Assembly (NCBI GenBank): GCA_016788165.1
Contig: JAEUTH010000028.1
Location: 1 to 64,000, forward strand
DNA length: 64,000 bases
Direction: 5' to 3'
Origin: Bacteroidia bacterium
GTDB taxonomy: Bacteria > Bacteroidota > Bacteroidia > AKYH767-A > OLB10
Shown here: positions 1 to 8,526 of the stretch, in pieces
Numbering within the stretch: position 1 is the first letter of the stretch
How the letters are laid out: every line of letters starts with the position of its first letter
Made by a program: the position numbers and the translations under genes
Notes under the pieces: model-generated
What the model saw: only the letters and a program-made list of their open reading frames with translations
What the model was told of the DNA's origin: nothing
Databases searched by the model: none

Positions 1-1425
1 GTATCATACACTTTTGAGGACCGCAACACAGGCTTAGATTTTCTTTTGCAGGCTAATGGAAAAATAGTAGTGGTGGGCACGCAGGCTCCAAGTAATGCCA
101 GCAGTCAGCATAACCCTTATATAGCACGCTTTTTAAACAACGGCCAGCCCGATACAACCTTTGGGACCATGGGTACAAATATGGTAATTGTTAACCCTGC
201 TTGTCGGGAATTTACCCATGTTACTGAGGTTGCTGATGGCAAGTATCTTGCTCAAAACGGCAATTACATTATGCGCTTTGATAGCACCGGTGCTGTTGAT
301 TTATCCTTTGGAAATAATGGTGTTATAAATCATACGATTCCATCAAGTGCTCCGCTTATCAGCTCCTGGAGGAGTGTGCAGCGCAGCGATAAAAAAATAA
401 TTTCGGTAACAGCGGCATGGTTAGGCTTTGGCAATGATACACGCGCATTGTTTATGTGTACCGATACCCTTGGACAGTTAGATTCCACCTTTGGTACCAA
501 TGGCTTTTTACTTGATTATAACCTTATCTTACCAAACTATGTGCCTATGCATATTGTGTTACAAAATGATGATAAAATTTTGGCTGCCCACAACAACCCG
601 GCAGAAACAGAAATTTACGTAGCACGGTACCAACCCAATGGTTCATTAGACACTACTTACGGTACAAACGGTTATGTAAGCTATACAGCGCCTTCCTCAC
701 CATTCAGAGCAAGAGATGTAAATATACTTAGCAATAACAACTTGCTGGTCATGGCCGATGCCGCAGGGCTTGACCGTCAAATAAACACTTTTGATACAAA
801 CGGGGTAATGACCAACAGCGTTACTTTTTTTGGAAGCAATAATTATAATGTATCAGGAAGCAGTGTGCCCTTAGTATTGCATGTTGAAAACGATAATGAA
901 ATATACATAGTAAGTCAAACCGGTGGCAATGCCATTTGGTATATTTCAAGCCTAACCACTACGCCTGCCCCAACCATTACACAAAACTTTACATCGCTTA
1001 GTGCAAATTACAATTTAACAGGCACTACTTACCAATGGTATTTGAATGGCAATATTATTAATGGCGCAACGGATAGTACTTATACCTTCACCCAAAACGG
1101 AATTTATAGTGTTACAGTAACTATTGCTTCGGGCTGCGATTACTCTTATTCATATACTGTTACCAATACCGGTATTACTGATGCTGATGATCTAAACAGC
1201 ATTATGGTTTCGCCCAATCCGTTTAATGACTTTATCAATATTCGCAGTACAACCGGCCAGCCTGCAACCCTTACATTATCAGATGCCACGGGCCGAACCG
1301 TGTTAAATGAAAATACGCAATTAACTGACTACAATTTACAGTTAGCACATTTGCCCAATGGCCTTTATTTCCTAACGATTGAAACCGGCCGCCAATCCAA
1401 GCATATCAAGCTTCTGAAACACTAA
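1..1425 (+). CDS. Delta-60 repeat secreted protein with T9SS type A sorting domain, 5'-truncated by the window edge
   Basis: The frame is open from base 1, so the true start lies upstream; the first in-window candidate, TTG at 46, sits inside a repeat and is not a real start. The visible 475 residues carry several beta-propeller-like units of the delta-60 type (QANGKIVVVG, then LDTTFGTNG-like ends, about every 55-60 residues). A PKD/Ig-like segment (YQWYLNGNIINGATDSTYTF) follows. The C-terminal ~80 residues form a type A T9SS sorting domain: SPNPFNDFINI, then LPNGLYFLTIETG and a Lys-rich tail. It is most likely exported through the Sec pathway and then T9SS and attached to or released from the cell surface. 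No catalytic motif is seen, so its ligand is unknown. A strong double hairpin follows the stop. Confidence 0.85.
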   Translation, partial: VSYTFEDRNTGLDFLLQANGKIVVVGTQAPSNASSQHNPYIARFLNNGQPDTTFGTMGTNMVIVNPACREFTHVTEVADGKYLAQNGNYIMRFDSTGAVDLSFGNNGVINHTIPSSAPLISSWRSVQRSDKKIISVTAAWLGFGNDTRALFMCTDTLGQLDSTFGTNGFLLDYNLILPNYVPMHIVLQNDDKILAAHNNPAETEIYVARYQPNGSLDTTYGTNGYVSYTAPSSPFRARDVNILSNNNLLVMADAAGLDRQINTFDTNGVMTNSVTFFGSNNYNVSGSSVPLVLHVENDNEIYIVSQTGGNAIWYISSLTTTPAPTITQNFTSLSANYNLTGTTYQWYLNGNIINGATDSTYTFTQNGIYSVTVTIASGCDYSYSYTVTNTGITDADDLNSIMVSPNPFNDFINIRSTTGQPATLTLSDATGRTVLNENTQLTDYNLQLAHLPNGLYFLTIETGRQSKHIKLLKH

Positions 1426-1437
1426 ACACAACCCTGC

Positions 1438-1494
1438 AACAGCGCACGGCCGCAAGTCCGTGCGCTGTTTAAAATCCCCGAATTAGGGGATTTT
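1438..1494 (+). terminator. Tandem intrinsic terminator hairpins
   Basis: Two hairpins lie back to back just after the stop at 1425. The first pairs 1438-1449 with 1458-1469, a perfect 12-bp GC-rich stem with an 8-nt loop. The second pairs 1471-1479 with 1486-1494 (aaaatcccc / ggggatttt) around the loop gaatta and runs into a T tract. The second hairpin sequence recurs at 1709-1726. Confidence 0.8.
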
Positions 1495-1513
1495 TTATTG
1501 CAGCCTGCCGAAC

Positions 1514-1642
1514 ACCCCAACCCTAAAGGGTGCTACGCGCTTTGCGAATAAAATTAGAATGAGTGTGTGAGGAAAGTCTCCCCTTTAGGGGTCGGGGGTA
1601 GCGCAGCAAGGTCTCCCCTTTAGGGGTTGGGGGTAGCGCAGC
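1514..1642. repeat. Intergenic CCCCTTTAGGGG-type repeat cluster
   Basis: Two direct copies of a 32-bp unit, at 1576-1607 and 1611-1642, differ at one base. Each contains cccctttagggg followed by t(c/t)gggggtagcgcagc. A degraded copy in the opposite orientation lies at about 1514-1540 (accccaaccctaaagggtg). The unit is itself partly palindromic. Similar short GC-rich intergenic repeats are known from Bacteroidota genomes. No ORF overlaps them. Confidence 0.7.
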
Positions 1643-1708
1643 CAGACAAGCGTATCAAGCAAATCCTAAAAATCATAGTTCTGACAATTTCTAACAACGG
1701 CAGGTAAT

Positions 1709-1726
1709 ATCCCCGAATTAGGGGAT
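1709..1726. repeat. Second copy of the atccccgaattaggggat hairpin
   Basis: The 18-bp palindromic sequence atccccgaattaggggat here is identical to the core of the terminator hairpin at 1474-1491. It ends on the TTG of the promoter below. The stretch 1495-1777 otherwise contains no gene. Confidence 0.65.
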
Positions 1727-1756
1727 TGACCAAACATCCCTGCCAAAATATTTTTG
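1726..1756 (+). promoter_or_regulatory. Bacteroidota-type promoter for the 1778 gene
   Basis: TTG at 1726-1728 is followed after 20 nt by TATTTTTG at 1749-1756, which fits the Bacteroidota sigma-A pattern (TTG / TAnnTTTG). The predicted transcription start is about 1762, roughly 15 nt before the ATG at 1778. This placement argues against using the in-frame TTG at 1754 as start codon. Confidence 0.65.
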
Positions 1757-1777
1757 TTACCTCAACTACCGGCAATT

Positions 1778-4699
1778 ATGCATTCAAAAATATTTAGTGT
1801 CCTTATCTGCATTTTACTTATAAACTTAAACCAAGCCTTTGCGCAAGGCGTAGGCATTAACAACCCAACACCCGATGCCTCAGCCCTGCTCGATTTAACC
1901 AGCACTAACAAGGGTTTGCTCATGCCGCGGATGACTACTTTTCAGCGGCTAACCATACCCGCACCTGCCAATGGCTTAATGGTTTACGACATTACATTGA
2001 ATGCCTTTTATTATTCGGACAATGGCATTTGGAAACCCGTTGCTAATGGTTGGCAGCTAAATGGAAATACAGGCACCAATCCTGTTACTGACTTTATAGG
2101 AACAACGGATAACCTCGATTTGGTGTTTCGTACATTTAGTACTGAAAGGATAAGGATTACAGGTGATGGTAAGGTTGGCATCAATTCCCCAACACCGGCA
2201 TTTAGTGCTATAGTTGATATAAGCAGTACAAATAAGGGTTTGCTTATTCCTCGCATGAGCTCAAACAGCCGTATCTCTATTTCTGGTCCTGATGAAGGAC
2301 TATTGGTATATGATTTTACATTCAGAGAGTTGTATTATTTTACAAATGGTGCGTGGAAACCCGTTGCTAATGGGTGGCGTATGAATGGAAACACAGGCAC
2401 CAACCCTATTAATGACTTTATAGGAACAACGGATAACCTCGATTTGGTGTTTCGCACATTTAATCTGGAACGGATTAGAATTAAAAATGATGGACAGGTT
2501 ATTATTAATAATCCTTCGCCATCATTTAGTGCCATACTCGATATAAACAGTACAAATAAGGGTTTGCTTATACCACGGATGTCCACAGCCAACCGCAATT
2601 CAATTCTTTCCCCTGTTAATGGCCTATTGGTATACGATAATACTTTTAATGAGTTTTTTTATCATGATAATACCATATGGAAACCAATTGCTAATGGCTG
2701 GCGGTTGGATGGAAATACAGGCACCAACCCTACAATTAATCATATTGGAACCAATGATATGGTTGATTTTGTGTTTCGCACCGCTGGTTTTGAACGCGGC
2801 CGCATTATTGCAGGCGGCAATTGGGGCATAGGCACTAACAATCCTACTGCAAAGCTGCATGTGCAGGGCAATTACCGGTTAGAAGACGGCACACAAGGCC
2901 TGGGCAAATTATTAATGAGCGATGCAACCGGCAATGCAAGCTGGAAAACATTTGAAGACCTTACTACCGGTAAAGTAGCAAATGGGCTTTACTTTAATAC
3001 TATACAACAAAGATTACATATAGGTGGTGCATTAACAGAGAACACCACTATTACAAATGCTTCTTTTGATTTTGCCTACGACCTTACCAATGCAGGTGAC
3101 TTTCAGGTAACAGAAAGTTCTAACCCAATACCTTCTCTTTTCGTTTCGGGCAACAAGGGAGGCTTTAACGATGGATATGTAGGCATAGGTACTGCCACAC
3201 CGTTTGGCAGGTTTCACATCAATAATACAATGGCTACCGCAGCAGGCACACAAAACACTTATCATTTATTGATTGGCAATGGCAATTCAAATCCTGATTT
3301 AACTTTTGGCGCAAGCGCAACATTTGCACTTGCGCAAAGTTGGAATAATAAACCCCTGCAAATTAACCCACTAGGAACCTTTGTTGGCATAAATCATATT
3401 TCAGCAACACCTATACAAAACTTAGACATCAATGGCAGGCTTGCCGTGCAAAACGGAGTTATCCAAAAAGGCACAGCCACAGCCATATTGGCTACCGATT
3501 TGGGTTTGTATCAACAAATAGCAGGGGGCACCATACGCATAGCCAATAATGCAGGCCCCATAAAGTTTTATACCGACCAGGGTGGTGGCAGTTTGGGTGG
3601 CACCAATAACTTGGTAAGCATTGACAACAGCAATGGCGGAGGGGTAAAAATCCACAGCGAGATAAGCGGAACCGGACAAGCCCTGGTACCTGCAGCACGT
3701 GCGGCTTTAGATGTACAAAGTACCACCAAGGGAGTTTTATTTCCACGCATGACTACGGCACAACGCGATGCCATACTGCCGCTTACCGCAGCCGATGAAG
3801 GCCTGATGATTTACAATTTAACCGAGCATTGCATAAACTGGTGGGACACCCGCCCTAACAGTGCCGGTGCCCCCGGTTTTTGGAACAGCCAATGCCAGCC
3901 TTGTATGGATTACTTTGAATACACTGCAAGTTCTAACGGCAACAATTTTAATACGCAGGCAGGATCACCCGTTGGGCCTAAAACATTTTGTGTTACGGTT
4001 AAAGCAGGCGTTACCTTAGGAGCAAGCGCTATGAGTGGCGATGCATTAAATTTTGGCTCCTTACCTGCAGGCTCAAAGGTAATACTGCACAACTATGGCC
4101 AAATACGCGGAGGCGGTGGCAAGGGCGGCAATGGCGGCTCAGAAAGGGATGCTACCGTTTGCGGGGTTGATGCACCTGCAACAGCAGGATCAGATGGTGG
4201 GGATGCCATTGTTACTTCGGCCGGTGTACAGGTTACGGTTTATAACTACGGCACCATTGCCGCTGGTGGTGGTGGTGGCGGTGGTGGCAGCGGAGGTTGC
4301 CGCAGCAATGGCGGCAGTGGTGGCGGTGGTGCCGGTTTGCCTGCCGGTGCGGGTGGGTTAAGTCCTAACGTTGGTGGGCGCGCATCAGGCGGACTTTGCA
4401 ATGTATGTACCCTGGCACCTGCATCATTGGCAGCTGGTAACGGAACCCTAACCACTGGTGGCCTTAGCTCTTGCTCTCAGGGAAATGCAGGTGGTGGTTG
4501 TACTGCGCTTGGCTTTAACGGAGGTTGTGGTGGCAATGGTGGTGGCCCCGGTGCTATTGGAAATGGCGGATTTGGTCCTTCCTGCGGCACAGCTGCAGCA
4601 GCACCTGGTGGCAATCCCGGCCTGGCATTGCAAGGCAATGGCAGTGGAAGTTTTATTGTAAATGTTACAGGGACATTTTTTGGTTTGGTTAATCCTTAA
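1778..4699 (+). CDS. Large secreted repeat protein with glycine-rich C-terminus (fibre/adhesin-like)
   Basis: I chose the ATG at 1778 because it opens a signal peptide (MHSKIFSVLICILLINL...AFAQ) and a promoter lies just upstream; an in-frame TTG at 1754 would add 8 non-signal residues. The mature protein starts with three 108-residue repeats, each with NPTP-x-x-SA(L/I)LD(L/I)-STNKGLL(M/I)PRM and NTGTNP...NDFIGT-like motifs. A region with further GIGT-x-TP-type motifs follows, then another STTKGVLFPRM block near residue 650. The last ~190 residues are extremely Gly-rich with scattered Cys. This resembles Bacteroidota surface proteins with tail-fibre-like beta structure. No T9SS sorting domain is recognisable at the C-terminus (ends GTFFGLVNP), unlike its neighbours. 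Function unknown; adhesin or structural fibre is an inference. Confidence 0.8.
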   Translation: MHSKIFSVLICILLINLNQAFAQGVGINNPTPDASALLDLTSTNKGLLMPRMTTFQRLTIPAPANGLMVYDITLNAFYYSDNGIWKPVANGWQLNGNTGTNPVTDFIGTTDNLDLVFRTFSTERIRITGDGKVGINSPTPAFSAIVDISSTNKGLLIPRMSSNSRISISGPDEGLLVYDFTFRELYYFTNGAWKPVANGWRMNGNTGTNPINDFIGTTDNLDLVFRTFNLERIRIKNDGQVIINNPSPSFSAILDINSTNKGLLIPRMSTANRNSILSPVNGLLVYDNTFNEFFYHDNTIWKPIANGWRLDGNTGTNPTINHIGTNDMVDFVFRTAGFERGRIIAGGNWGIGTNNPTAKLHVQGNYRLEDGTQGLGKLLMSDATGNASWKTFEDLTTGKVANGLYFNTIQQRLHIGGALTENTTITNASFDFAYDLTNAGDFQVTESSNPIPSLFVSGNKGGFNDGYVGIGTATPFGRFHINNTMATAAGTQNTYHLLIGNGNSNPDLTFGASATFALAQSWNNKPLQINPLGTFVGINHISATPIQNLDINGRLAVQNGVIQKGTATAILATDLGLYQQIAGGTIRIANNAGPIKFYTDQGGGSLGGTNNLVSIDNSNGGGVKIHSEISGTGQALVPAARAALDVQSTTKGVLFPRMTTAQRDAILPLTAADEGLMIYNLTEHCINWWDTRPNSAGAPGFWNSQCQPCMDYFEYTASSNGNNFNTQAGSPVGPKTFCVTVKAGVTLGASAMSGDALNFGSLPAGSKVILHNYGQIRGGGGKGGNGGSERDATVCGVDAPATAGSDGGDAIVTSAGVQVTVYNYGTIAAGGGGGGGGSGGCRSNGGSGGGGAGLPAGAGGLSPNVGGRASGGLCNVCTLAPASLAAGNGTLTTGGLSSCSQGNAGGGCTALGFNGGCGGNGGGPGAIGNGGFGPSCGTAAAAPGGNPGLALQGNGSGSFIVNVTGTFFGLVNP
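1850..2821 (+). repeat. Three tandem 324-bp in-frame repeats
   Basis: Copies start at 1850, 2174 and 2498, exactly 324 bp (108 codons) apart. Stretches such as actttataggaacaacggat are identical between copies 1 and 2; copy 3 has diverged more. A partial fourth unit begins near 2822. The period and reading frame are conserved, which fits duplication by recombination within the gene. Confidence 0.85.
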
Positions 4700-5397
4700 A
4701 TTTTCTGCCGTTGTTGGAAAGTGAGTTAACAATGGCTGAAGCACCAACACATGCGTAATTAAACTGGCGATTCTTAAAAGCAAACATTTTTTAAACCAAC
4801 AGCAATAAATCAATTTCAAACAAGCTCTGCGGCTACCTTTTAAAGCAAACCAGTTTGTTTTGTTTGGCGTTGCATCTGAACCGACACACTACCCTTTAGT
4901 TTCAAACACTTATGAATAAAAGGTGATATATATTTTGCATTAGGTACATGCTTCGTTATTCCGCAAACAGTAATAATTATCAACTGCAAAAACAATAAGC
5001 TATAATTGTTTCATGTTACTGTATCCCATCCTGCAGAAACATTCCGTTATAAATAATCACGCTGTTTACAACGGTTATTTATTTTAATAAAAAATTTGTG
5101 TAAAATCCGATTTGTAAGCGCAATAATTTCTGGTCAAAAAAATGGGAGCTTATCCTACAACTTTGACGCACCATTATTTCACAACCCGGAATTAAAATTT
5201 TGTAGCAGATGTATTTTGTTTTATTACAGGGCAATTGCGATTTTAATTTGTGTTATTATTGTACTCAAACATTTTTTTTGTTTCGCAATGCCAGGTTTTA
5301 ATACCAGCTGTTGTTATGTATAACATGTTTAATATCAGGATACATACAATAAAAATGACCAGTAAAGAATGATATTATACACACTAAGAATAAAATA
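4700..5397. other. Gene-free intergenic region
   Basis: About 700 bp of AT-rich DNA between two secreted-protein genes. The only plus-strand ORF of note (5096-5323, 75 codons) has a Cys/Phe/Ile composition without recognisable features and I do not call it. I saw no hairpin terminator, RNA gene or convincing promoter here. Confidence 0.5.
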
Positions 5398-6564
5398 ATG
5401 AGCAGATGTTTTTTGTATATACTCACGCTAACAACCAGCGTTTGTATTGGACAAGTTCAGACACGATATGTAAAACCTATTTTAACCGACCCTAACTATT
5501 TACCTGCAGAAGACAGCAGCGCGGTAAGCAGAAATACAAATTTTCAACTTAACAAGTTGTTCCTGTTTATTGGTGGTACCGGCAGTAGCAGTTCTTCAGA
5601 TTATAATGCATTAAGGCTTCACGCTGCAAATCTCGGATTCGACTTTATCAATTTGAGTTATCTCAACAATGTTGCTGCTGCCAGTCTTGCAAATAGCACT
5701 GATAGTATGGCATTTAATAAATACAGACAGGAAGTATGCTTTGGCACGCCTGTAAGTATTGACGTAACAGTTGATAGCTTAAATTCAGTATATACCCGAA
5801 CTTTAAAACTGATACAATATTTAGATTTTACATACCCTACAGAAAATTGGGGACAATACTTAGCAACATCAAACACTTTCGAATGGTCGAAAATAATTGT
5901 TGGCGGACATTCACAGGGTTCGGGTCATGCATGCTTTCTTGCTAAACATTATTTTGTTGATAGGGTTTTAATGTTTGCAGGCGCAAACGATTACAGCGAT
6001 TTTTATTCGGCATCGGCCAACTGGATAAGACAATCAGGTGTTACACCCTTAAACAGGCATTTTTCCTATTTAAGTCTCAATGATGAAGTAGTACCATATT
6101 TCAAACAACTTGAAGTTGTTGCCGGACTTGGCATGCTACTAAACGATGACACCACACATATAGACAATATGTCGGCTCCTTATGCAAGTTCACATTGCCT
6201 TTACACCACACAACCACCCGGAATTGTAATTCTTAATCACAACGTGCCTATAAAATTAAGTGCTATCAACAACAACGTATGGACCTATATGATGACTACA
6301 ATTACTTCAGGATTGGATAATAATTTTGAAACGTCAGAGTTTGAAATTTATCCTAACCCTTCAACAAATTTCATCTGCTTGTTTTTCCAAGCTATACAAA
6401 ATAAACTAACCTATTCTATATATAATTTATCCGGACAATTATTAAAAACCGAAACGATAACACATCAAAGTGAAAAATTTAAGATTGATATTGCATCGTT
6501 AAAAACAGGATTTTATATTTTGAAGGCAAACGGAATAACAACAAAAATTATAAAACAAGCATGA
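5398..6564 (+). CDS. Secreted alpha/beta-hydrolase-like protein with T9SS type A sorting domain
   Basis: 388 residues. An N-terminal signal peptide ends near CIGQ (about residue 19). The catalytic region starts with FLFIGGTGSSSSSDY, an oxyanion-type loop, and contains GGHSQGSGH with the nucleophile Ser172 in the G-x-S-x-G elbow. Candidates for the acid and the His are in the segment around DNMSAPYASSHCLY. This organisation resembles the BPSS1187-like branch of alpha/beta-hydrolases; the exact family is uncertain. The last ~75 residues form a T9SS type A domain (FEIYPNPSTNFI, LKTGFYILKA, terminal KIIKQA). It is probably an exported esterase or lipase-like enzyme; the substrate is unknown. It stands alone, with long intergenic gaps on both sides. 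Confidence 0.8.
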   Translation: MSRCFLYILTLTTSVCIGQVQTRYVKPILTDPNYLPAEDSSAVSRNTNFQLNKLFLFIGGTGSSSSSDYNALRLHAANLGFDFINLSYLNNVAAASLANSTDSMAFNKYRQEVCFGTPVSIDVTVDSLNSVYTRTLKLIQYLDFTYPTENWGQYLATSNTFEWSKIIVGGHSQGSGHACFLAKHYFVDRVLMFAGANDYSDFYSASANWIRQSGVTPLNRHFSYLSLNDEVVPYFKQLEVVAGLGMLLNDDTTHIDNMSAPYASSHCLYTTQPPGIVILNHNVPIKLSAINNNVWTYMMTTITSGLDNNFETSEFEIYPNPSTNFICLFFQAIQNKLTYSIYNLSGQLLKTETITHQSEKFKIDIASLKTGFYILKANGITTKIIKQA

Positions 6565-6872
6565 GTATGGCAGTCCGTTAATTTTGTTTGCAAAAAGATG
6601 GGGCGGCAGTAAAAATTTCACGGTTTTAATATGGCAACTATGAAGCTGTAACATTTTCACAAAACTTACTTCATGGTATTGACACGCATTAAGATCATCT
6701 GCAACAAAGGAATGCGGCATATATCAGCGGTTTGTCAAAATTAACGGTGCAGTGTTTTGTTCGAAAGTTTTTTCGCACTATTAACAAGTGGCTTTCTTAC
6801 ACCTATTTTGTAATTCAAAATAGCCAACATCGCTAATCCTAACATCGTTATAAACAACTTAAAACAACAACT
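6565..6872. other. Intergenic region without visible feature
   Basis: 308 bp between two T9SS cargo genes. A 73-codon minus-strand ORF (6499-6720) overlaps the end of the hydrolase gene antisense and has no protein-like features. I see no convincing promoter, terminator or repeat. Confidence 0.45.
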
Positions 6873-7778
6873 ATGAAAAAACTACTACACTTAGTTCTCA
6901 TACTGCCATCACTTTTTTCAAACGCACAAACATCGGTTTATCATCCATTTCCTGATAGCAATGCTGTTTGGAATTTTCATTATCAATTATATTGTTTTGC
7001 CAATGGGACCGGAGACGAAAAATATTCCGTAACATTTTCTGACGACACATTAATAAATGGCCAAACCTATCATAAATTGACAACACCATTTGTCGAATCC
7101 TACTCGACTGGGCCTTGTGGAGGTGTTTCGACAGGTTACAAAGGAGCAATCAGACAGGATGTAAACGCCAAAAAAGTGTATTATGTTGCTCCTACTAATA
7201 CTACCGAACACTTACTATACGACTTTAATATGGGAGTTGGCGATACGGTTAAAGGATATCTGGAATCTTTTACATTTCCAACAGTCGATATCGTACAATC
7301 CATTGACTCTGCTTTAGTAGGAAGCACTTATCGCAAGAGGTGGAACATTAATAATTGCTACAACATTCAACTGATTGAGGGCATTGGATCAACCTATGGC
7401 TTGTTTGAACCTTCACCGGGTTGTGTTCCCGACCTGCCTACCTACTCCTTAATTTGCTTTCAGCAAAACGGACAAACACTTTATCCGAGTACGACAACTA
7501 ATTGCCAACTTATTGCTTCTGTAAATTATATTGACAATAATTTAAATCTAATCAATGTTTTCCCAAACCCGGCAAAAGGCGCATTCATAATTGATATTAA
7601 AAATGCTGACATTAAAGAAATAAAGTTATCCGATGTATTAGGCAATATTATTCATCAACAACCTGCACACAATAAAACACAAATTAAAATTGACAACCTG
7701 CAAAGTGGCACATATATCCTAACAGTAACTGATAAACACAACAGAGCTACATTTAAAAAAATAATAAGTTGCCCATAA
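6873..7778 (+). CDS. Secreted protein of unknown function with T9SS type A sorting domain
   Basis: 301 residues with a signal peptide (MKKLLHLVLILPSLFSNAQ). The central ~190 residues begin with a YHPFPDSNAVWNFHYQ segment, which resembles other Bacteroidota cargo proteins in which an N-terminal PFP-x-x-x-A-x-W motif precedes a beta-rich domain of unknown role. The C-terminal ~75 residues are a T9SS type A domain (VFPNPAKGAFII, LQSGTYILTV, Lys-rich end). No catalytic motif is visible. Monocistronic by position. Confidence 0.8.
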   Translation: MKKLLHLVLILPSLFSNAQTSVYHPFPDSNAVWNFHYQLYCFANGTGDEKYSVTFSDDTLINGQTYHKLTTPFVESYSTGPCGGVSTGYKGAIRQDVNAKKVYYVAPTNTTEHLLYDFNMGVGDTVKGYLESFTFPTVDIVQSIDSALVGSTYRKRWNINNCYNIQLIEGIGSTYGLFEPSPGCVPDLPTYSLICFQQNGQTLYPSTTTNCQLIASVNYIDNNLNLINVFPNPAKGAFIIDIKNADIKEIKLSDVLGNIIHQQPAHNKTQIKIDNLQSGTYILTVTDKHNRATFKKIISCP

Positions 7779-7889
7779 CACGGGTAACCGTTGCACAACC
7801 CTCTGATAAAAAACAACCGGAGTTGATGGCTGAAAAACGGCTGCATTAAATGCGTTTTAAGCCACTTTAGTTTTTGAAATGTACTTAGC

Positions 7890-8395
7890 AAGTTAAAAAA
7901 TCAGAGTAGCTTATTTTTGAGTTAATGAAGTTTACAAAAAGCGATTTTTTAAAAGCGCAGTGTTTCCTATGCAATGCCGCAACTTTAGAATTCGTTTTTT
8001 TGGTGAGGAATTTCATCAGCTTTTTCAGGTTAAATGCTATGGCAGCCATCAGTCCCGCAATATGCGGGATGTGCACCAGTTTCCCACATTCTGGCTCAAC
8101 AATGCACTGCACTGTTGCCCTCCGATGGTGTTTATTTTTCTGAGGCCGTAGTAATTAATCAGGTTGCCAAACACGGGCTCTACCGTGCCGGCCCTAACTT
8201 TTACCATGCGTTTAAAATGTTTAGTTTGCTGTCAGTTCCATGCTCGTTCGTATTCTTCCTGGTAGTAACTGAGCCCGAACTTCTTTTCCTGTGCAACTTT
8301 TCCCAAACATGTTTTTCTGAATGGACAATCGCGGCAATCTTTGCGGGTGCTGCGATAACAAACATCAAACCCAACAGTTAAAAATAGTTGTAGCA
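7890..8395 (-). pseudogene. C-terminal wreck of an IS1182-family transposase
   Basis: Read on the minus strand, about 8395-8235 encodes VGFDVCYRSTRKDCRDCPFR, a Cys cluster, then SYYQEEYERAW. An in-frame stop (8232-8234) follows. The same frame then gives RAGTVEPVFGNLINYYGLRK followed by INTIG, and a frame change about 8050-8110 leads into LMAAIAFNLKKLMKFL. This order (Cys-rich segment, YYR/QEEYER, TVEPVFG, LRKINT-G, MAAIAFNLKK) is the C-terminal signature of IS1182-type DDE transposases in Bacteroidota. The N-terminal DDE part is absent. The gene is dead: one stop, at least one frameshift with some extra DNA, and truncated. No terminal inverted repeats could be paired. Confidence 0.75.
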
Positions 8396-8526
8396 CCGGT
8401 TTGTTTTAATATATCTTAAAAACCGCTTACCAGGGACACACTTCATTTGGCATTAAATACACTTCAATAAAAAAATAGCATATCTGTTTTATTTAAAACC
8501 CAATATTTGTTTCATACAATTGGATT

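Noticed and set aside
1576..1642. CRISPR-like array
   Set aside because: Only two units with a 3-nt gap and no spacers; no cas genes nearby.
1754..1777. In-frame TTG start for the large repeat protein, 8 residues upstream
   Set aside because: The promoter -7 box overlaps this TTG and the ATG at 1778 opens a proper signal peptide.
4246..4455. Minus-strand ORF rich in Pro opposite the Gly-rich coding region
   Set aside because: Pure antisense shadow of GGN codons; polyproline is an artefact.
1778..4699. Prophage tail-fibre gene
   Set aside because: It has a signal peptide and no phage genes around it; the fibre-like motifs are common in Bacteroidota secreted proteins.
4448..4819. 123-codon minus-strand ORF with Thr/Cys-rich product
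   Set aside because: It is antisense to the Gly-rich tail of the 1778 gene and the low-complexity product mirrors that bias.
5096..5323. 75-codon plus-strand ORF in the 4700-5397 gap
   Set aside because: Composition (many Cys, Phe, Ile) and lack of any motif, promoter or conserved context.
7925..8381. Plus-strand ORFs of 60-115 codons between 7925 and 8381
   Set aside because: They are antisense to the transposase relic; the minus-strand translation is the meaningful one.
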